Assembly (NCBI RefSeq): GCF_014201655.1
Contig: NZ_JACHEX010000002.1
Coordinates: 62,001-126,000 of the forward strand
Source of the DNA: Thermosipho japonicus
GTDB taxonomy: Bacteria > Thermotogota > Thermotogae > Thermotogales > Fervidobacteriaceae
Direction of reading: 5' to 3'
Length of the DNA stretch: 64,000 nt
Positions 9,215-19,986 of the stretch are shown in pieces. The stretch's first letter is position 1, and every line of letters starts with the position of its first letter. Below the pieces are notes generated by a model. The model saw only the letters and a program-made list of their open reading frames with translations, was not told the DNA's origin and did no database searches. Position numbers and translations under genes: made by a program.

Positions 9215-9763
9215 ATTTACCTAGTTGTAGGCCTTGGAAATCCTGGTCCACGTTATGCCTTCACAAGGCATAACGTGGGCTTTATGTTTATTGACAGAAT
9301 TTGTAATAATTTAAAAAAACAAAATAACTACGAGTATTGCCAAAAAACTCTTTTTGGCAAAGATATTTTATTTGTAAAACCACTTACCTATATGAATCTA
9401 AGTGGTGAAATTTTCAACCATTTAAATAAAGAAGACTTTAGTGATATAATAGTTATATACGATGACGTTAATTTACCTTTAGGAAAAATAAGAATTAGAA
9501 AAAGTGGATCATCTGGTGGCCATAATGGAATTAAATCTCTAATAAATTACCTTGGAGAAGATTTTAAAAGAATAAGAGTTGGAATTGGGCCTATTCCTAA
9601 AGATATAAATCTCGTGGACTTCGTGCTTGGAGAATTTCAAGAAAATGAATTGAAAATTTTGGATAAGGTCCTTAATTTATCTGTAGATGCTTTATACACA
9701 ATTTTTAAAGATGGTATTGATAAAGCCATGAGTTTGTATAACTCTCAAGAGGTGAAACTGTGA
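9215..9763 (+). CDS. pth: Peptidyl-tRNA hydrolase, apparently with an ATT start codon
   Basis: Pth cleaves peptidyl-tRNA released from stalled ribosomes. The conserved N-terminal block [20 protein letters not shown] is encoded from 9224, with the asparagine and catalytic histidine of GLGNP and TRHN. No ATG, GTG or TTG in frame lies before it. The first usual start, GTG at 9275, would remove these essential residues. GGAGG at 9201-9205, inside the rplY end, is 9 nt from ATT at 9215, so an ATT start giving 182 residues is the best reading. A perfect 14-bp hairpin follows at once. The GTGA at the 3' end overlaps the next gene. Confidence 0.9.
   Translation: MYLVVGLGNPGPRYAFTRHNVGFMFIDRICNNLKKQNNYEYCQKTLFGKDILFVKPLTYMNLSGEIFNHLNKEDFSDIIVIYDDVNLPLGKIRIRKSGSSGGHNGIKSLINYLGEDFKRIRVGIGPIPKDINLVDFVLGEFQENELKILDKVLNLSVDALYTIFKDGIDKAMSLYNSQEVKL
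9248..9278 (+). promoter_or_regulatory. Perfect 14-bp inverted repeat at the start of pth
   Basis: CCACGTTATGCCTT (9248-9261) and AAGGCATAACGTGG (9265-9278) are exact reverse complements around a CAC loop. Three further RNA pairs are possible outward with two G-U wobbles. The stem begins 33 nt after the ATT start and is followed by a T-rich run (GCTTTATGTTTATT). It could hold back translation, attenuate transcription or be a processing site. It uses C/G-ending codons (GCC, ACA, GTG) unlike the rest of pth. Confidence 0.7.
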
Positions 9764-10197
9764 GTAAATGTGAAAGGTGTGGAAAAGAGGCGGAGCTTGT
9801 TATACAAACCTTTGTAAACTTTGTTCCAAAAAGTATATCTATATGCAAAAAATGTCTTAAAGAAACTCTTCTATACGATACAACCAATTATACCAAAGCT
9901 GGTATTGAACTTTTGGCAGCACATGTTGATTACATTGAAGAAACACAATCAGATTCTTCAACATATCAATTCAAAAAAAATAACTTGGAAATAATCTCAT
10001 TGATGCCTCTTGCAGTTCAATCTGTTATGTTTAAACAAGATGAACTTACTAAGCAAAGAATTACAAAAGACTTAAAAAGTAGGAAAATTTACTTTCTAAA
10101 ACAAAAATTAGAAAAAGCTGTTAAAAATGAAAACTATGAACTTGCAAAGCACATAAAAGAAATTTTAGACAGCCTTGACAATCTCTCCGAAATTTAA
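9760..10197 (+). CDS. Zinc-finger and UVR-motif protein (McsA-like)
   Basis: This 145-residue protein has two CxxC pairs near the N-terminus (CERC at 4-7 and CKKC near 29-32). A UvrB/UvrC interaction motif is at the C-terminus ([23 protein letters not shown]). The layout resembles McsA, the activator of the arginine kinase McsB in Firmicutes, but no mcsB or clpC is nearby. In Thermotogota it may only be an interaction scaffold. The GTG start overlaps the pth stop. What it binds is unknown. Confidence 0.75.
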   Translation: MSKCERCGKEAELVIQTFVNFVPKSISICKKCLKETLLYDTTNYTKAGIELLAAHVDYIEETQSDSSTYQFKKNNLEIISLMPLAVQSVMFKQDELTKQRITKDLKSRKIYFLKQKLEKAVKNENYELAKHIKEILDSLDNLSEI

Positions 10198-10206
10198 CCT
10201 CATATT

Positions 10207-10234
10207 TTGTTTTAGCTTTCCAAAATGATATAAT
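10207..10234 (+). promoter_or_regulatory. Candidate promoter directly before the ABC permease gene
   Basis: TTGTTT (10207-10212) and TATAAT (10229-10234) are 16 bp apart. Transcription would begin near 10241, only about 4 nt before the ATG at 10245, and no ribosome site is present, which suggests a leaderless message. Confidence 0.45.
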
Positions 10235-10244
10235 TCCTATTGAT

Positions 10245-11819
10245 ATGATAATAATTGTTATTTTATTTATACTAATTTTCAACATTTTCCCTATCTTCTA
10301 TGGTATTTTTTCCTCCATATATATCAACAACTCATTTTCATTTTCTGCTCTCTTTCAAACACTAGGAGCAAAATATTTTTATATTAGCCTTTTAATTACT
10401 ACTTTTTATGCTCTTTTTAGTGCTTTTATTTCAACATATGTTTCTCTATATATTTCTAAATTAATAAAATTTAACAAATTTGCCTTCATATTCCTCGTAA
10501 TTGGTTGGACAATCCCACCATATATTGGTGTCCCTGTCTGGCGAACTTTTTTTGAAAAATATACAGATATTTATATAAATCCAATAACTTCTTTTATTTC
10601 AGCAATTCTTATTTCAAGCTGGTTTTTGATTCCTTTTACCAGCTTTTTCCTTTACACTTTTTCAGAAACTCAAAATAAAAAATATCTTGAAAGTTTTCTA
10701 CTAGAATCAAATAAAATAGATATTTATTACAAAAAAATAGTCGTTCCAAATATAAAAGGTGCTATCTATTCAGCATTTATATTGAATTTTTTAAAGGCAT
10801 TTAAAGATTTTCAGGTTCCATGGCTCTTAGTAGAAGGCGGTGCACCTTTAAGCTTTGGAATAACTGATAAAGGAATAATTGGTGCAACTACTAACCTTGA
10901 GGTTTTAATCTACAAACTTTTTAATTTTGAAAGTGATATTTCACAAGTTTCTTCCATTTCTCTATTAACAATATTAATAATAACCTCTGTTTACCTTCTT
11001 TCTAGAAAATTAAATTCAAAGATTAAAATGAACATTTCATATTTTTCAAAAACCCTTTCATACCTTTGGATTTTTTCAATAATTTACTTTTTCTACATAC
11101 TATTAACCCTTGCTTTTTCAGATTCTCAAAGCATCTATTTAAATGGCAATTTCACACTCAAAAATTTCAAGTATATTCTCGATGATGGCATAGTCAAATC
11201 CTTTTCAAATACCATGCTAATTGCATTTATAACCTCACTATTAAGTATTATACTTTCAATGTATTTTGCATACTTTTTGCTGAACATTAAAAACGGTGAA
11301 AATATACTAAACTTTTTTAATTTTCTAAAAATTTTTTCTGGCCTACATATTATTATCTTTATCTTCTATATCTATTCCAAATTAAGATTACTAAATACGT
11401 TTACTTCTGTTATCTTAATGTTAGTAGCAAAAAATCTACCATTTTTGTCATTACTGTCATACCATTATTTCAAAAATTTTCCAGAAGATCTATTCTTACT
11501 TGCAAAGTTAGATAACATACCCAAAAATACTTTCTTTTTCAAAATATTACTTCCAAATAGCTTCCCACTTGTTTCATCCTTATTTTTACTTTCAACATTA
11601 AACTCATTTAATGCATTTTTACCACCTTTAGTTTTTCTATTCGATGAAAATAAATACACACTTAGTATAAAGTTATACTCTTACGTTGGAGCTGCAAGCA
11701 CACAATATCCACAATGGAATTTATTCGGTGCCGCATCATTTGCAACATTTTTAATTTTATTAATTTTAACTTTTCTCCTACTAAAGATTTCTAAAATTTC
11801 GTATATAAAATATCTTTAA
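10245..11819 (+). CDS. ABC transporter permease with two fused MetI-like domains
   Basis: This 524-residue integral membrane protein has about twelve predicted spans. Two permease halves are visible, each with a degenerate EAA loop (LLESNKIDIYYKKIVVPNIKGA near 150-175, and LAKLDNIPKNTFFFKILLPNS near 420-440). Such fused two-domain permeases occur in FbpB/ThiP-type importers and in some sugar importers. The gene for the matching ATPase is not in the window. The following gene encodes the probable binding protein. No ribosome site precedes the ATG. The substrate is unknown. Confidence 0.8.
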   Translation: MIIIVILFILIFNIFPIFYGIFSSIYINNSFSFSALFQTLGAKYFYISLLITTFYALFSAFISTYVSLYISKLIKFNKFAFIFLVIGWTIPPYIGVPVWRTFFEKYTDIYINPITSFISAILISSWFLIPFTSFFLYTFSETQNKKYLESFLLESNKIDIYYKKIVVPNIKGAIYSAFILNFLKAFKDFQVPWLLVEGGAPLSFGITDKGIIGATTNLEVLIYKLFNFESDISQVSSISLLTILIITSVYLLSRKLNSKIKMNISYFSKTLSYLWIFSIIYFFYILLTLAFSDSQSIYLNGNFTLKNFKYILDDGIVKSFSNTMLIAFITSLLSIILSMYFAYFLLNIKNGENILNFFNFLKIFSGLHIIIFIFYIYSKLRLLNTFTSVILMLVAKNLPFLSLLSYHYFKNFPEDLFLLAKLDNIPKNTFFFKILLPNSFPLVSSLFLLSTLNSFNAFLPPLVFLFDENKYTLSIKLYSYVGAASTQYPQWNLFGAASFATFLILLILTFLLLKISKISYIKYL

Positions 11820-11839
11820 TAAAAGGGGAGGTAGATTCT

Positions 11840-13063
11840 ATGAAAAAGGCTTTTGTAATTATATTCATAATTTCTTCAGTATTATTATTTTCTTATATTG
11901 TAACTCCGAAAAACTTTATCGATGGAAAATATAGAGTTATAGAACTCATTCCACCTTTTGAAAAAATTGAGGCTATATCATTAATTTCAAATGATGGAAA
12001 AGAAAATATCTCTTTATACGATTTAATTGAAATAAAAAATGGTAACTTTTATTTTAAAGGAAATAAGTTCACAAAGATGGAAGTTAATGCAAAATTTTTG
12101 GAAAACGTAAGAAGAGAAGTATGGCTTTCTTGGGAAGGACTAAATGATATAAAAGAATATATAGAAAAATACTCAAAAATGCATGATTTAAATATAAAAG
12201 TTCTTGAGGTTCCAAAAATTTCAAGCAAACTTATTACAATGAGCAAATCAAATGTCAAACTACCTGATGTAATAATGACAAGTGCATTTGACTATCCAAC
12301 ATACAAAGAATTAAATATAATCAAAGGAAAACTTTACAATTTTTACTATGATACACAGATAGTCTATGTGCAAAAAGATATCAATGTAGATCCGAAAAGT
12401 TGGAACTTAAAAACTGTAGAAAAAATTGTGCAGGATACAAACAAAAAAATTGCAATAAATCCAATAAGCGCATATTGGTTTTCTACATTTTTAATGGGAT
12501 ACGGAAAAATACCACTAATTTCAGACACCTTTATACTAACTGATGAAAATACGATTAATGCTTTCAATGTAATCAAAAAATGGTATGAAAATAACTATTT
12601 TGATTTTTTAAATAAGCAAGCACAAATAGCATCTTTTGTAAATAAAAAAGTTTCTTTAATGTTTCAAGGCTCATTTTTGCTTCCATTAATATCCGAAAAA
12701 ATGGAAGATTTTTACATTTTGCCCCTTCCAAAACCACTAGTACCTTTTAAAGACTATAAGGCATTTGTCTCTACAAAAGATGGCGATGAACATTTTACTT
12801 ACTGGCTTTACCTACTTTTAAATAACCCAGATTTTAAAAAGTACTTTGCAGATAAATACACCAAATTTTTTGACGATTATATTCCTGAAGGAAAATTCAA
12901 GAACGTCTTTGTAAACACTCAAAAAGTAGCCCAGCCAATTCCGTTTGACAAAAGATATGTAAAATTTCATAGAAATGTCTCAGATATTCTTAAATTGATG
13001 CTATTCAACAAAATTTCACTGCAAGATGGTTTGAAAAAACTTGAGGAGATAGTAAATGAATAA
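11840..13063 (+). CDS. Extracellular solute-binding protein of an ABC importer
   Basis: This 407-residue protein begins with a hydrophobic signal segment (KKAFVIIFIISSVLLFSYI) without a lipobox cysteine. The body is a divergent family-1 (MalE-like) binding protein, with the pattern FNVIKKWYEN, KVSLMFQGSFLLP and FYILPLPKP in the middle. The GGGGAGG site is strong. It sits 20 nt after the permease gene and overlaps the next gene by 8 nt, so it is probably the specificity component of that transporter. The ligand cannot be inferred. It may remain anchored by the uncleaved N-terminus. Confidence 0.75.
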   Translation: MKKAFVIIFIISSVLLFSYIVTPKNFIDGKYRVIELIPPFEKIEAISLISNDGKENISLYDLIEIKNGNFYFKGNKFTKMEVNAKFLENVRREVWLSWEGLNDIKEYIEKYSKMHDLNIKVLEVPKISSKLITMSKSNVKLPDVIMTSAFDYPTYKELNIIKGKLYNFYYDTQIVYVQKDINVDPKSWNLKTVEKIVQDTNKKIAINPISAYWFSTFLMGYGKIPLISDTFILTDENTINAFNVIKKWYENNYFDFLNKQAQIASFVNKKVSLMFQGSFLLPLISEKMEDFYILPLPKPLVPFKDYKAFVSTKDGDEHFTYWLYLLLNNPDFKKYFADKYTKFFDDYIPEGKFKNVFVNTQKVAQPIPFDKRYVKFHRNVSDILKLMLFNKISLQDGLKKLEEIVNE

Positions 13064-13535
13064 CTATATAATCTGGCTTGTTGGAAAAAGAAAGACGGGA
13101 AAATCAACTATAGCAAAAGAGCTTAATAAATATTTTACCGAAAACTCTCTTCCCTCAATTGTACTTGAGGGGAGAGATGTTTTTAAAAATGTTAGCATAA
13201 AAATAGAAGAGAGAATAAAAATCCTTGCAAACATTGTATTTTTATTTTCTAACTTGGGTTACATAGTTATTGTTCCAGCTGTTTCTCCAAAAAGGAATAT
13301 AAGACAGATGATAAAAAAAATATCACCTGTACCATTTTTTGAGATATTTCTTACTTGCAACGAAAAAACAAGAAAAAGAAGGATAAAATCATCAGATGAT
13401 TTTCAACTTTATGTCGATGAAATATTTGAAAAGCCTTTGAACCCAGATCTTACCATTGATACTTCACTTCACAAAGTAGTCGAATGTGCTAAAATAATAA
13501 TAGATTACGTAAACAAAAATATACAAGGAGATTGA
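13056..13535 (+). CDS. P-loop kinase resembling adenylylsulfate kinase
   Basis: This 159-residue P-loop protein has Walker A GKRKTGKST at about 10-18. It keeps the general APS-kinase order: a segment EGRDVF where APS kinases have DGDN, then GYIVIVPAVSPKRNIRQM, and a C-terminal ENPDLTIDT-like KPLNPDLTIDTS. The DGD substrate motif is altered and no other sulfate-assimilation genes are near, so a different small-molecule kinase role is possible. It overlaps the binding-protein gene by 8 nt and ends 3 nt before uvrA. CysC is the nearest family I recognise. Confidence 0.6.
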   Translation: MNNYIIWLVGKRKTGKSTIAKELNKYFTENSLPSIVLEGRDVFKNVSIKIEERIKILANIVFLFSNLGYIVIVPAVSPKRNIRQMIKKISPVPFFEIFLTCNEKTRKRRIKSSDDFQLYVDEIFEKPLNPDLTIDTSLHKVVECAKIIIDYVNKNIQGD

Positions 13536-13538
13536 AAA

Positions 13539-16313
13539 ATGGATTATATTGTAGTTCGTGGTGCAAAGGTTCATAATCTAAAAAATGTGACTGTAAAAAT
13601 CCCAAAAAATAAACTTACAGTTATTACTGGTTTATCAGGTTCAGGAAAAAGCTCTTTAGCACTTGATACAATCTACGTTGAAGGTCAAAGAAGATACCTT
13701 GAAAGTCTTTCTTCATATGCAAGACAATTTATCGGAAATTTAAAAAAGCCAGAAGTAGAAAGTATTGAAGGACTATCTCCTTCTATTGCTATTGATCAAA
13801 AAAGTGTCTCACACAATCCAAGATCTACAGTTGGAACTGTAACAGAAATATACGACCTTTTAAGAGTGCTTTATGCAAAAATTGGTGAAGCACACTGTTA
13901 CAAATGCGGAAGAAAACTTGAAAAATTAAGTGTTGATGAAATTGTAAAAGATATAATGGAAAACTTTGATAATAGTAGAATATATGTCGAATCACCAATT
14001 GCAATTGAAAAGAAGGGAACCTTCAAAGACATCTTTGAAAATTTACTAGAAAAAGGTTATGCACGCATTGAAATAGACGGTGAAGTTTACAGATTGGAAG
14101 AAACTCCTGAACTTAACAAAAATATACGTCATAATATATTTTTAATAGTTGATAGATTAAAGATTAAAAATGATGAAAGTATTAAACATAGACTTTTTGA
14201 TTCTGTTGAAATTGCATTGAGAGAATCAAATGGTTTTGTATACGTTAAAAATGTTGATACAAACGAAGTAAAAATATATTCTGAAAAGATGATGTGTCCT
14301 ACTTGTGGTGTTTCAATGCCTGAAATAAATCCAAAATTGTTTTCATTTAACAGTCCATACGGGGCCTGTCCAAGATGTCATGGCCTTGGCTTTACACTGG
14401 AAGTTGATGAAAAAAAGGTAATTGATTTTGAAAAGCCTGTTCTTGAAGCAATAAATATTGGCCACAAAGAAGATGGCTGGATTCCACAAAGAATCAAAAA
14501 AATATTAAAAATATATGGAGGCGATCTAAAAACGCCTTTTAAAAACCTCCCCGAAGAAACACAAGAAGCAATATTGTATGGTACAACTTTTTTTGATGGG
14601 TTAATACCAATAGTTAGGCAAAGATATGAATATAGTACTTCAGAAGATACAAGACAATGGTATTTAGACAAATTTTTTGTCGAAAACACTTGTCATGAAT
14701 GTGGAGGGAAAAGACTTAGAAAAGAGGCGTTATCAATTTTAATTGATGGTGTTAATATAATTGACTTTACTGAAATGCCTATTTCTGACGAATATGAATT
14801 TATAAAAAAACTAAGGAAAAAATTACCAGAAAAAAAGCTTGAAATAGTAAAAGATCTATTCGAAGAACTTGAAAAAAGACTGCAATTTCTAAATGAAGTT
14901 GGCCTTTCTTATATAAGTCTTTCCAGAAATATTAAAACATTATCAGGTGGAGAGGCTCAAAGGATAAGGCTTGCTACACAAATTGGTTCTGGTCTTACCG
15001 GTGTTACATACGTCCTAGATGAACCAACCGTTGGGCTTCACCAGAGCGACAATGAAAAACTTATATCGACTTTAAAAAGATTGCGTGATCTTGGAAATAC
15101 TGTCATTGTAGTAGAACATGACGAAGATGTAATAAGAAGTGCTGATTACCTTATAGATATTGGACCTGCTGCAGGAATAAACGGAGGAAAAGTTGTATAT
15201 CAAGGGCCAATTGAAAACATCAATTCAGATACTAATTCATTAACTATACAATATCTGAAAAAAATTAAAAAAATTGAAGTACCAAAAGAAAGAAGAAAAG
15301 GAAATGGAAAATTTTTAACCTTACATGGTGCGCGGCACAATAACTTAAAAAATATAACTGTTTCATTTCCACTTGGAACATTTATTTGTGTAACTGGTGT
15401 TTCAGGTTCTGGAAAAAGTTCCCTTATAATTGACACACTATACCCTGCACTAATGAACGCTCTTCATAAAACAAAGCATCGTACTGGTGAATTTGAAAGA
15501 TTAGAAGGTCTTGAAAATATTGATAAAGTGATTGCTATAGATCAATCTCCAATTGGAAGAACTCCAAGAAGTAATCCAGCAACATATACTAAAGTTTTTG
15601 ATGAAATTAGAAAGTTATTTGCAATGACTCCCCTTGCAAAAGCAAGAGGTTATACCCCAGGTAGATTTAGTTTCAATGTTAAAGGGGGAAGGTGTGAGCA
15701 CTGTCAGGGGCAGGGAATACTGAAAGTTGAAATGTTATTTTTGCCAGATGTCTATGTACAGTGTGATGTTTGTAATGGAAAAAGGTACAATAGTGAAACC
15801 CTACAGATAACGTACAAAGGTAAAAATATTGCAGATATTCTTGATATGACTGTAGAAGAAGCTTTGGAATTTTTTAAAAATATTCCTAATATTTATTCAA
15901 CTTTAAAAGTTTTAAACGATGTAGGACTTTCATATATAAAACTTGGTCAACCCGCAACCACACTTTCAGGCGGAGAAGCCCAAAGAATTAAACTAGCTTC
16001 TGAACTAAAGAAAAGGGCAACAGGAAAGACTATATACATTTTAGACGAGCCAACAGTTGGACTCCATTTTGAAGATGTAAAAAAATTAATAAATGTTTTA
16101 AATAAACTTGTTGACAAAGGAAATACAGTAATAGTTATTGAACACAACCTTGATGTAATAAAATCTGCTGATTATATAATCGATCTTGGCCCTGAAGGTG
16201 GAAAAAATGGTGGATATATAGTTGCAGAAGGAACACCTGAAGATATTACAAATTCTAAAAATTCTTTAACTGGAAAATATATAAAGATGGTTTTGGAGGG
16301 TAAAAATGGATAA
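13539..16313 (+). CDS. uvrA: Excinuclease ABC subunit A
   Basis: UvrA is the damage-recognition ATPase of nucleotide excision repair. The 924-residue protein has two ABC ATPase modules. Walker A motifs are GLSGSGKSS (about 31-39) and GVSGSGKSS (about 620-628), each with an LSGGEAQRI signature and a Walker B ending in LDEPT. Zinc ligands appear as CYKC...CPTC, CPRC and CEHC...CDVC. Length and order match the family. Its stop overlaps the start of the Xer gene by 8 nt. Confidence 0.98.
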   Translation: MDYIVVRGAKVHNLKNVTVKIPKNKLTVITGLSGSGKSSLALDTIYVEGQRRYLESLSSYARQFIGNLKKPEVESIEGLSPSIAIDQKSVSHNPRSTVGTVTEIYDLLRVLYAKIGEAHCYKCGRKLEKLSVDEIVKDIMENFDNSRIYVESPIAIEKKGTFKDIFENLLEKGYARIEIDGEVYRLEETPELNKNIRHNIFLIVDRLKIKNDESIKHRLFDSVEIALRESNGFVYVKNVDTNEVKIYSEKMMCPTCGVSMPEINPKLFSFNSPYGACPRCHGLGFTLEVDEKKVIDFEKPVLEAINIGHKEDGWIPQRIKKILKIYGGDLKTPFKNLPEETQEAILYGTTFFDGLIPIVRQRYEYSTSEDTRQWYLDKFFVENTCHECGGKRLRKEALSILIDGVNIIDFTEMPISDEYEFIKKLRKKLPEKKLEIVKDLFEELEKRLQFLNEVGLSYISLSRNIKTLSGGEAQRIRLATQIGSGLTGVTYVLDEPTVGLHQSDNEKLISTLKRLRDLGNTVIVVEHDEDVIRSADYLIDIGPAAGINGGKVVYQGPIENINSDTNSLTIQYLKKIKKIEVPKERRKGNGKFLTLHGARHNNLKNITVSFPLGTFICVTGVSGSGKSSLIIDTLYPALMNALHKTKHRTGEFERLEGLENIDKVIAIDQSPIGRTPRSNPATYTKVFDEIRKLFAMTPLAKARGYTPGRFSFNVKGGRCEHCQGQGILKVEMLFLPDVYVQCDVCNGKRYNSETLQITYKGKNIADILDMTVEEALEFFKNIPNIYSTLKVLNDVGLSYIKLGQPATTLSGGEAQRIKLASELKKRATGKTIYILDEPTVGLHFEDVKKLINVLNKLVDKGNTVIVIEHNLDVIKSADYIIDLGPEGGKNGGYIVAEGTPEDITNSKNSLTGKYIKMVLEGKNG

Positions 16314-17157
16314 AATTATCGAAATGTTTTCAGATTATCTTGCACATGTAAGGAGACATTCAGAAAACACATTAAAAGCCTACAAAAAAGATGTTAGAAA
16401 ATTTTTAACATATGTTGGAAAACAAGTTAATAATATCGAAAGGAAAGACGTAGAAGAATTTTTAAAAGCTCTCTCAAAAGGTGATATTACAGGTGAAAGT
16501 CCCCGAGAAACAACTATATCAAGGTATATTTCAAGCCTAAACTCCTTTTTTAATTATCTTGAACTTTCTGGAATGATTTCTGAAAATCCCATGGAAAGAA
16601 TAAAACATCCTAGAATTAGAAGAAAAATTCCTGATTTTCTCACTGAAGATGAAGTTTCAAGTTTAATTGAAGCTTTCAGTGAAGAAAATGAACTAAGGCA
16701 AAAAACTGCCATATCATTGCTCTACTATGCCGGGCTTAGAATTAGCGAGTTATGTAACCTTAGAACCACAGATATTTCTTTTATTCCACCTTTCTTAAGG
16801 GTAGAAATGGGAAAAGGTAGAAAGGACAGGCTAGTTCCGTTACCTGACAAAGTGATACCAATACTAAAAAAATATATTGATCTTGAAAATCCTAAAATAT
16901 TTGTTTTTGAAAATGGAAAAAAACATGTACATCCTTCAACAGTTTTTAGATGGCTAAAAGAAGGAGTAAAAAGAGCAAATATAAAAAAAGACGTACATCC
17001 ACATACTCTAAGGCATTCATATGCAACTCATTTGATACGAAAAGGGGTAAATATAAAAGTTGTTCAAGAATTATTGGGCCATACAAATCTAAGCACTACA
17101 AGTATTTATCTACACGTTGCTGATCAAGAAAAATTTGATGCTGTTAAAAAATTGTAA
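16306..17157 (+). CDS. Tyrosine recombinase of the Xer family
   Basis: This 283-residue protein is a Xer-type site-specific recombinase, normally used to resolve chromosome dimers at dif. The N-terminal SAM-like domain covers about 1-100. Catalytic residues read R145 (AGLRISEL), K170, H233 and R236 (HPHTLRHS), H259 ([10 protein letters not shown]) and the nucleophile Y268. It could be XerC, XerD or a single XerA-like enzyme; sequence alone does not decide. I found no convincing dif site. The gene follows uvrA in the same operon and ends in a bidirectional terminator. Confidence 0.92.
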   Translation: MDKIIEMFSDYLAHVRRHSENTLKAYKKDVRKFLTYVGKQVNNIERKDVEEFLKALSKGDITGESPRETTISRYISSLNSFFNYLELSGMISENPMERIKHPRIRRKIPDFLTEDEVSSLIEAFSEENELRQKTAISLLYYAGLRISELCNLRTTDISFIPPFLRVEMGKGRKDRLVPLPDKVIPILKKYIDLENPKIFVFENGKKHVHPSTVFRWLKEGVKRANIKKDVHPHTLRHSYATHLIRKGVNIKVVQELLGHTNLSTTSIYLHVADQEKFDAVKKL

Positions 17158-17162
17158 AAGAT

Positions 17163-17190
17163 AAGCCCCCGTTTGGGGGCTTTAATTTAT
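17163..17190. terminator. Bidirectional terminator between the Xer gene and eno
   Basis: AAGCCCCC (17163-17170) and GGGGGCTT (17175-17182) form an 8-bp stem with a GTTT loop. T-rich runs follow on both strands, so it can end transcripts from both convergent genes. Confidence 0.88.
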
Positions 17191-17197
17191 GTTTTCC

Positions 17198-18511
<1,314 letters not shown>

Positions 18512-18516
18512 TCACA

Positions 18517-18544
18517 ATTATATTATACACCATAAATGTTTCAA
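18517..18544 (-). promoter_or_regulatory. Predicted promoter of eno
   Basis: On the minus strand TTGAAA (18539-18544) and TATAAT (18517-18522) are separated by 16 bp, a near-consensus sigma-A promoter. A second TATAAT overlaps it at 18522-18527. Confidence 0.75.
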
Positions 18545-18563
18545 AAATTATTATAAATTATTA

Positions 18564-18595
18564 CAAAAAAATCCCTCCGCAGATTGCGGAGGGAT
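18564..18595 (-). terminator. Terminator of the outer-envelope gene pair
   Basis: TCCCTCCGCA and TGCGGAGGGA (18572-18581 and 18585-18594) form a 10-bp perfect stem with a GAT loop, extended by one A-T pair. On the minus strand it is followed by seven or more T. It lies between the porin-like gene and the eno promoter. Confidence 0.9.
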
Positions 18596-18621
18596 CAATC
18601 AATATTTAAATTATTACAATA

Positions 18622-19923
18622 TTAGAAGCTTGTACTCCAGGAAAGTTTTGCATACCATTGTGCATCATCTTTGTGAATGTCTGTTCTTCCGTCCTTGTCA
18701 GCATCTCCATATAATGTTCCATAGAATACTGTAAATGTTGTATTATCATCGAATGCGTAATTTGCATTTACGTTGTAACCTAATTCTTCACTTGCATATC
18801 TAACTGCTGCACCTAATGTTAATGCATCAATTGGTGTTACTGAAACATCTGCGTTAAGATCAACAGCTGTTGCTGCACCAACAAGATCTGCCCATTCTGC
18901 AGATGCATTAACTGCAACCATATCATCCTTATAACCTGCTGCAAGTGTCATCTTAATTGATGTTGCTGCATTAACTACATCTTTCCAACCAAGTGCTAAG
19001 CTTGCATCAAACATATTCGTGTATGCAACTTTGAAGTTTACTGGAACTGTAAATTCTGATGGTGTTGCAAGACTTGCAATCTTAAATGATACATCACCAG
19101 AAATTGTTACTGTTGATGGCATTGAATATTCAACAGCTGCTTTTACGGAAACTGATGAAGCATCATTGTCTCTTGCAAATGCAAATTGGCTTACGTTTTG
19201 TTTCCATACAAAGCTTTGTGTTAAGGTTACGAATGAAAATTCTGCTTTTAAGCTTTCATCAATTCCGTATGCAAATGTGCTACTTGCATCAACAATACCT
19301 GCTACTCCATCAAGTTCCAATGTTGCAAATCCAAGATCTAAACTTGTGTTTGCATTTAAACCGTATTGGTAAAGATTTGTTTCTGTTGCTTCATCTGCAT
19401 CATAAAATGCTGCTGCAAGATTTACATTTGCTACACTGTATGTAACTCCAACAAAATCATCAAACCATTTGTGTGTTGTTGGTGTTCCTGTGTTATAATC
19501 AACTTCAGAAACTACATCTTGGAATACTACTGTTAATCCATCAACTGCTTTTAATGTTAAAGAAATGTTATCCTCAGCATTTAGCAAATAGTTGCCATCT
19601 TTGTCAGGTGTTACAAAATATTGGAATCCTGCTGTGCCTTTTGTGTAATCAAGTGAGAAAATATCATTCTCAAAACTAATGCTCTTGATTGTTAATGATT
19701 TACCAATAACATCAATTCCTAATGTTAGTCCAAATTCTGTATCACTTGTAGGAGAAACTGTCACAGATGGTTTTATAAGCGCACTGTCAATATCTACCCC
19801 TTTTTCGTCAATACCCAATGTAAAAGATGCACTACCTGACCAAGAAACTACTGGTGTTGCTGTACCTGCAAATAATGCAGTCAATACAAACAATGACAAT
19901 AATACTACTAAAAACTTTTTCAT
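18622..19923 (-). CDS. Outer-membrane β-barrel (toga porin-like, Ompβ type)
   Basis: This 433-residue protein has a signal peptide (KKFLVVLLSLFVLTALFAGTA). A mature part of alternating polar and hydrophobic residues is rich in Ala, Val, Thr and Asp. It ends in WSTSF, a terminal aromatic residue as used for β-barrel assembly. Its position behind the SLH/coiled-coil gene matches the Ompα/Ompβ pair of Thermotogota, in which the barrel is the main protein of the outer sheath. C- and G-rich codon choice suggests high expression. A promoter overlaps the end of the upstream gene. Open frames on the opposite strand are shadows. Confidence 0.82.
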   Translation of the reverse strand: MKKFLVVLLSLFVLTALFAGTATPVVSWSGSASFTLGIDEKGVDIDSALIKPSVTVSPTSDTEFGLTLGIDVIGKSLTIKSISFENDIFSLDYTKGTAGFQYFVTPDKDGNYLLNAEDNISLTLKAVDGLTVVFQDVVSEVDYNTGTPTTHKWFDDFVGVTYSVANVNLAAAFYDADEATETNLYQYGLNANTSLDLGFATLELDGVAGIVDASSTFAYGIDESLKAEFSFVTLTQSFVWKQNVSQFAFARDNDASSVSVKAAVEYSMPSTVTISGDVSFKIASLATPSEFTVPVNFKVAYTNMFDASLALGWKDVVNAATSIKMTLAAGYKDDMVAVNASAEWADLVGAATAVDLNADVSVTPIDALTLGAAVRYASEELGYNVNANYAFDDNTTFTVFYGTLYGDADKDGRTDIHKDDAQWYAKLSWSTSF

Positions 19924-19958
19924 AAAACTCCTACCTCCTTTAATATAATAGTATAAGC

Positions 19959-19986
19959 ATTATATTTTCACGTTATGGCTTTACAA
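19959..19986 (-). promoter_or_regulatory. Internal promoter of the porin-like gene
   Basis: TTGTAA (19981-19986) and TATAAT (19959-19964) on the minus strand are 16 bp apart. The -35 box lies within the last codons of the SLH gene, so the porin can be transcribed separately. Confidence 0.6.

Noticed and set aside
19019-19948. Several open frames opposite the porin-like gene
   Set aside because: The barrel has a signal peptide, promoter and terminator in order. The opposite frames are Leu/His-rich shadows.
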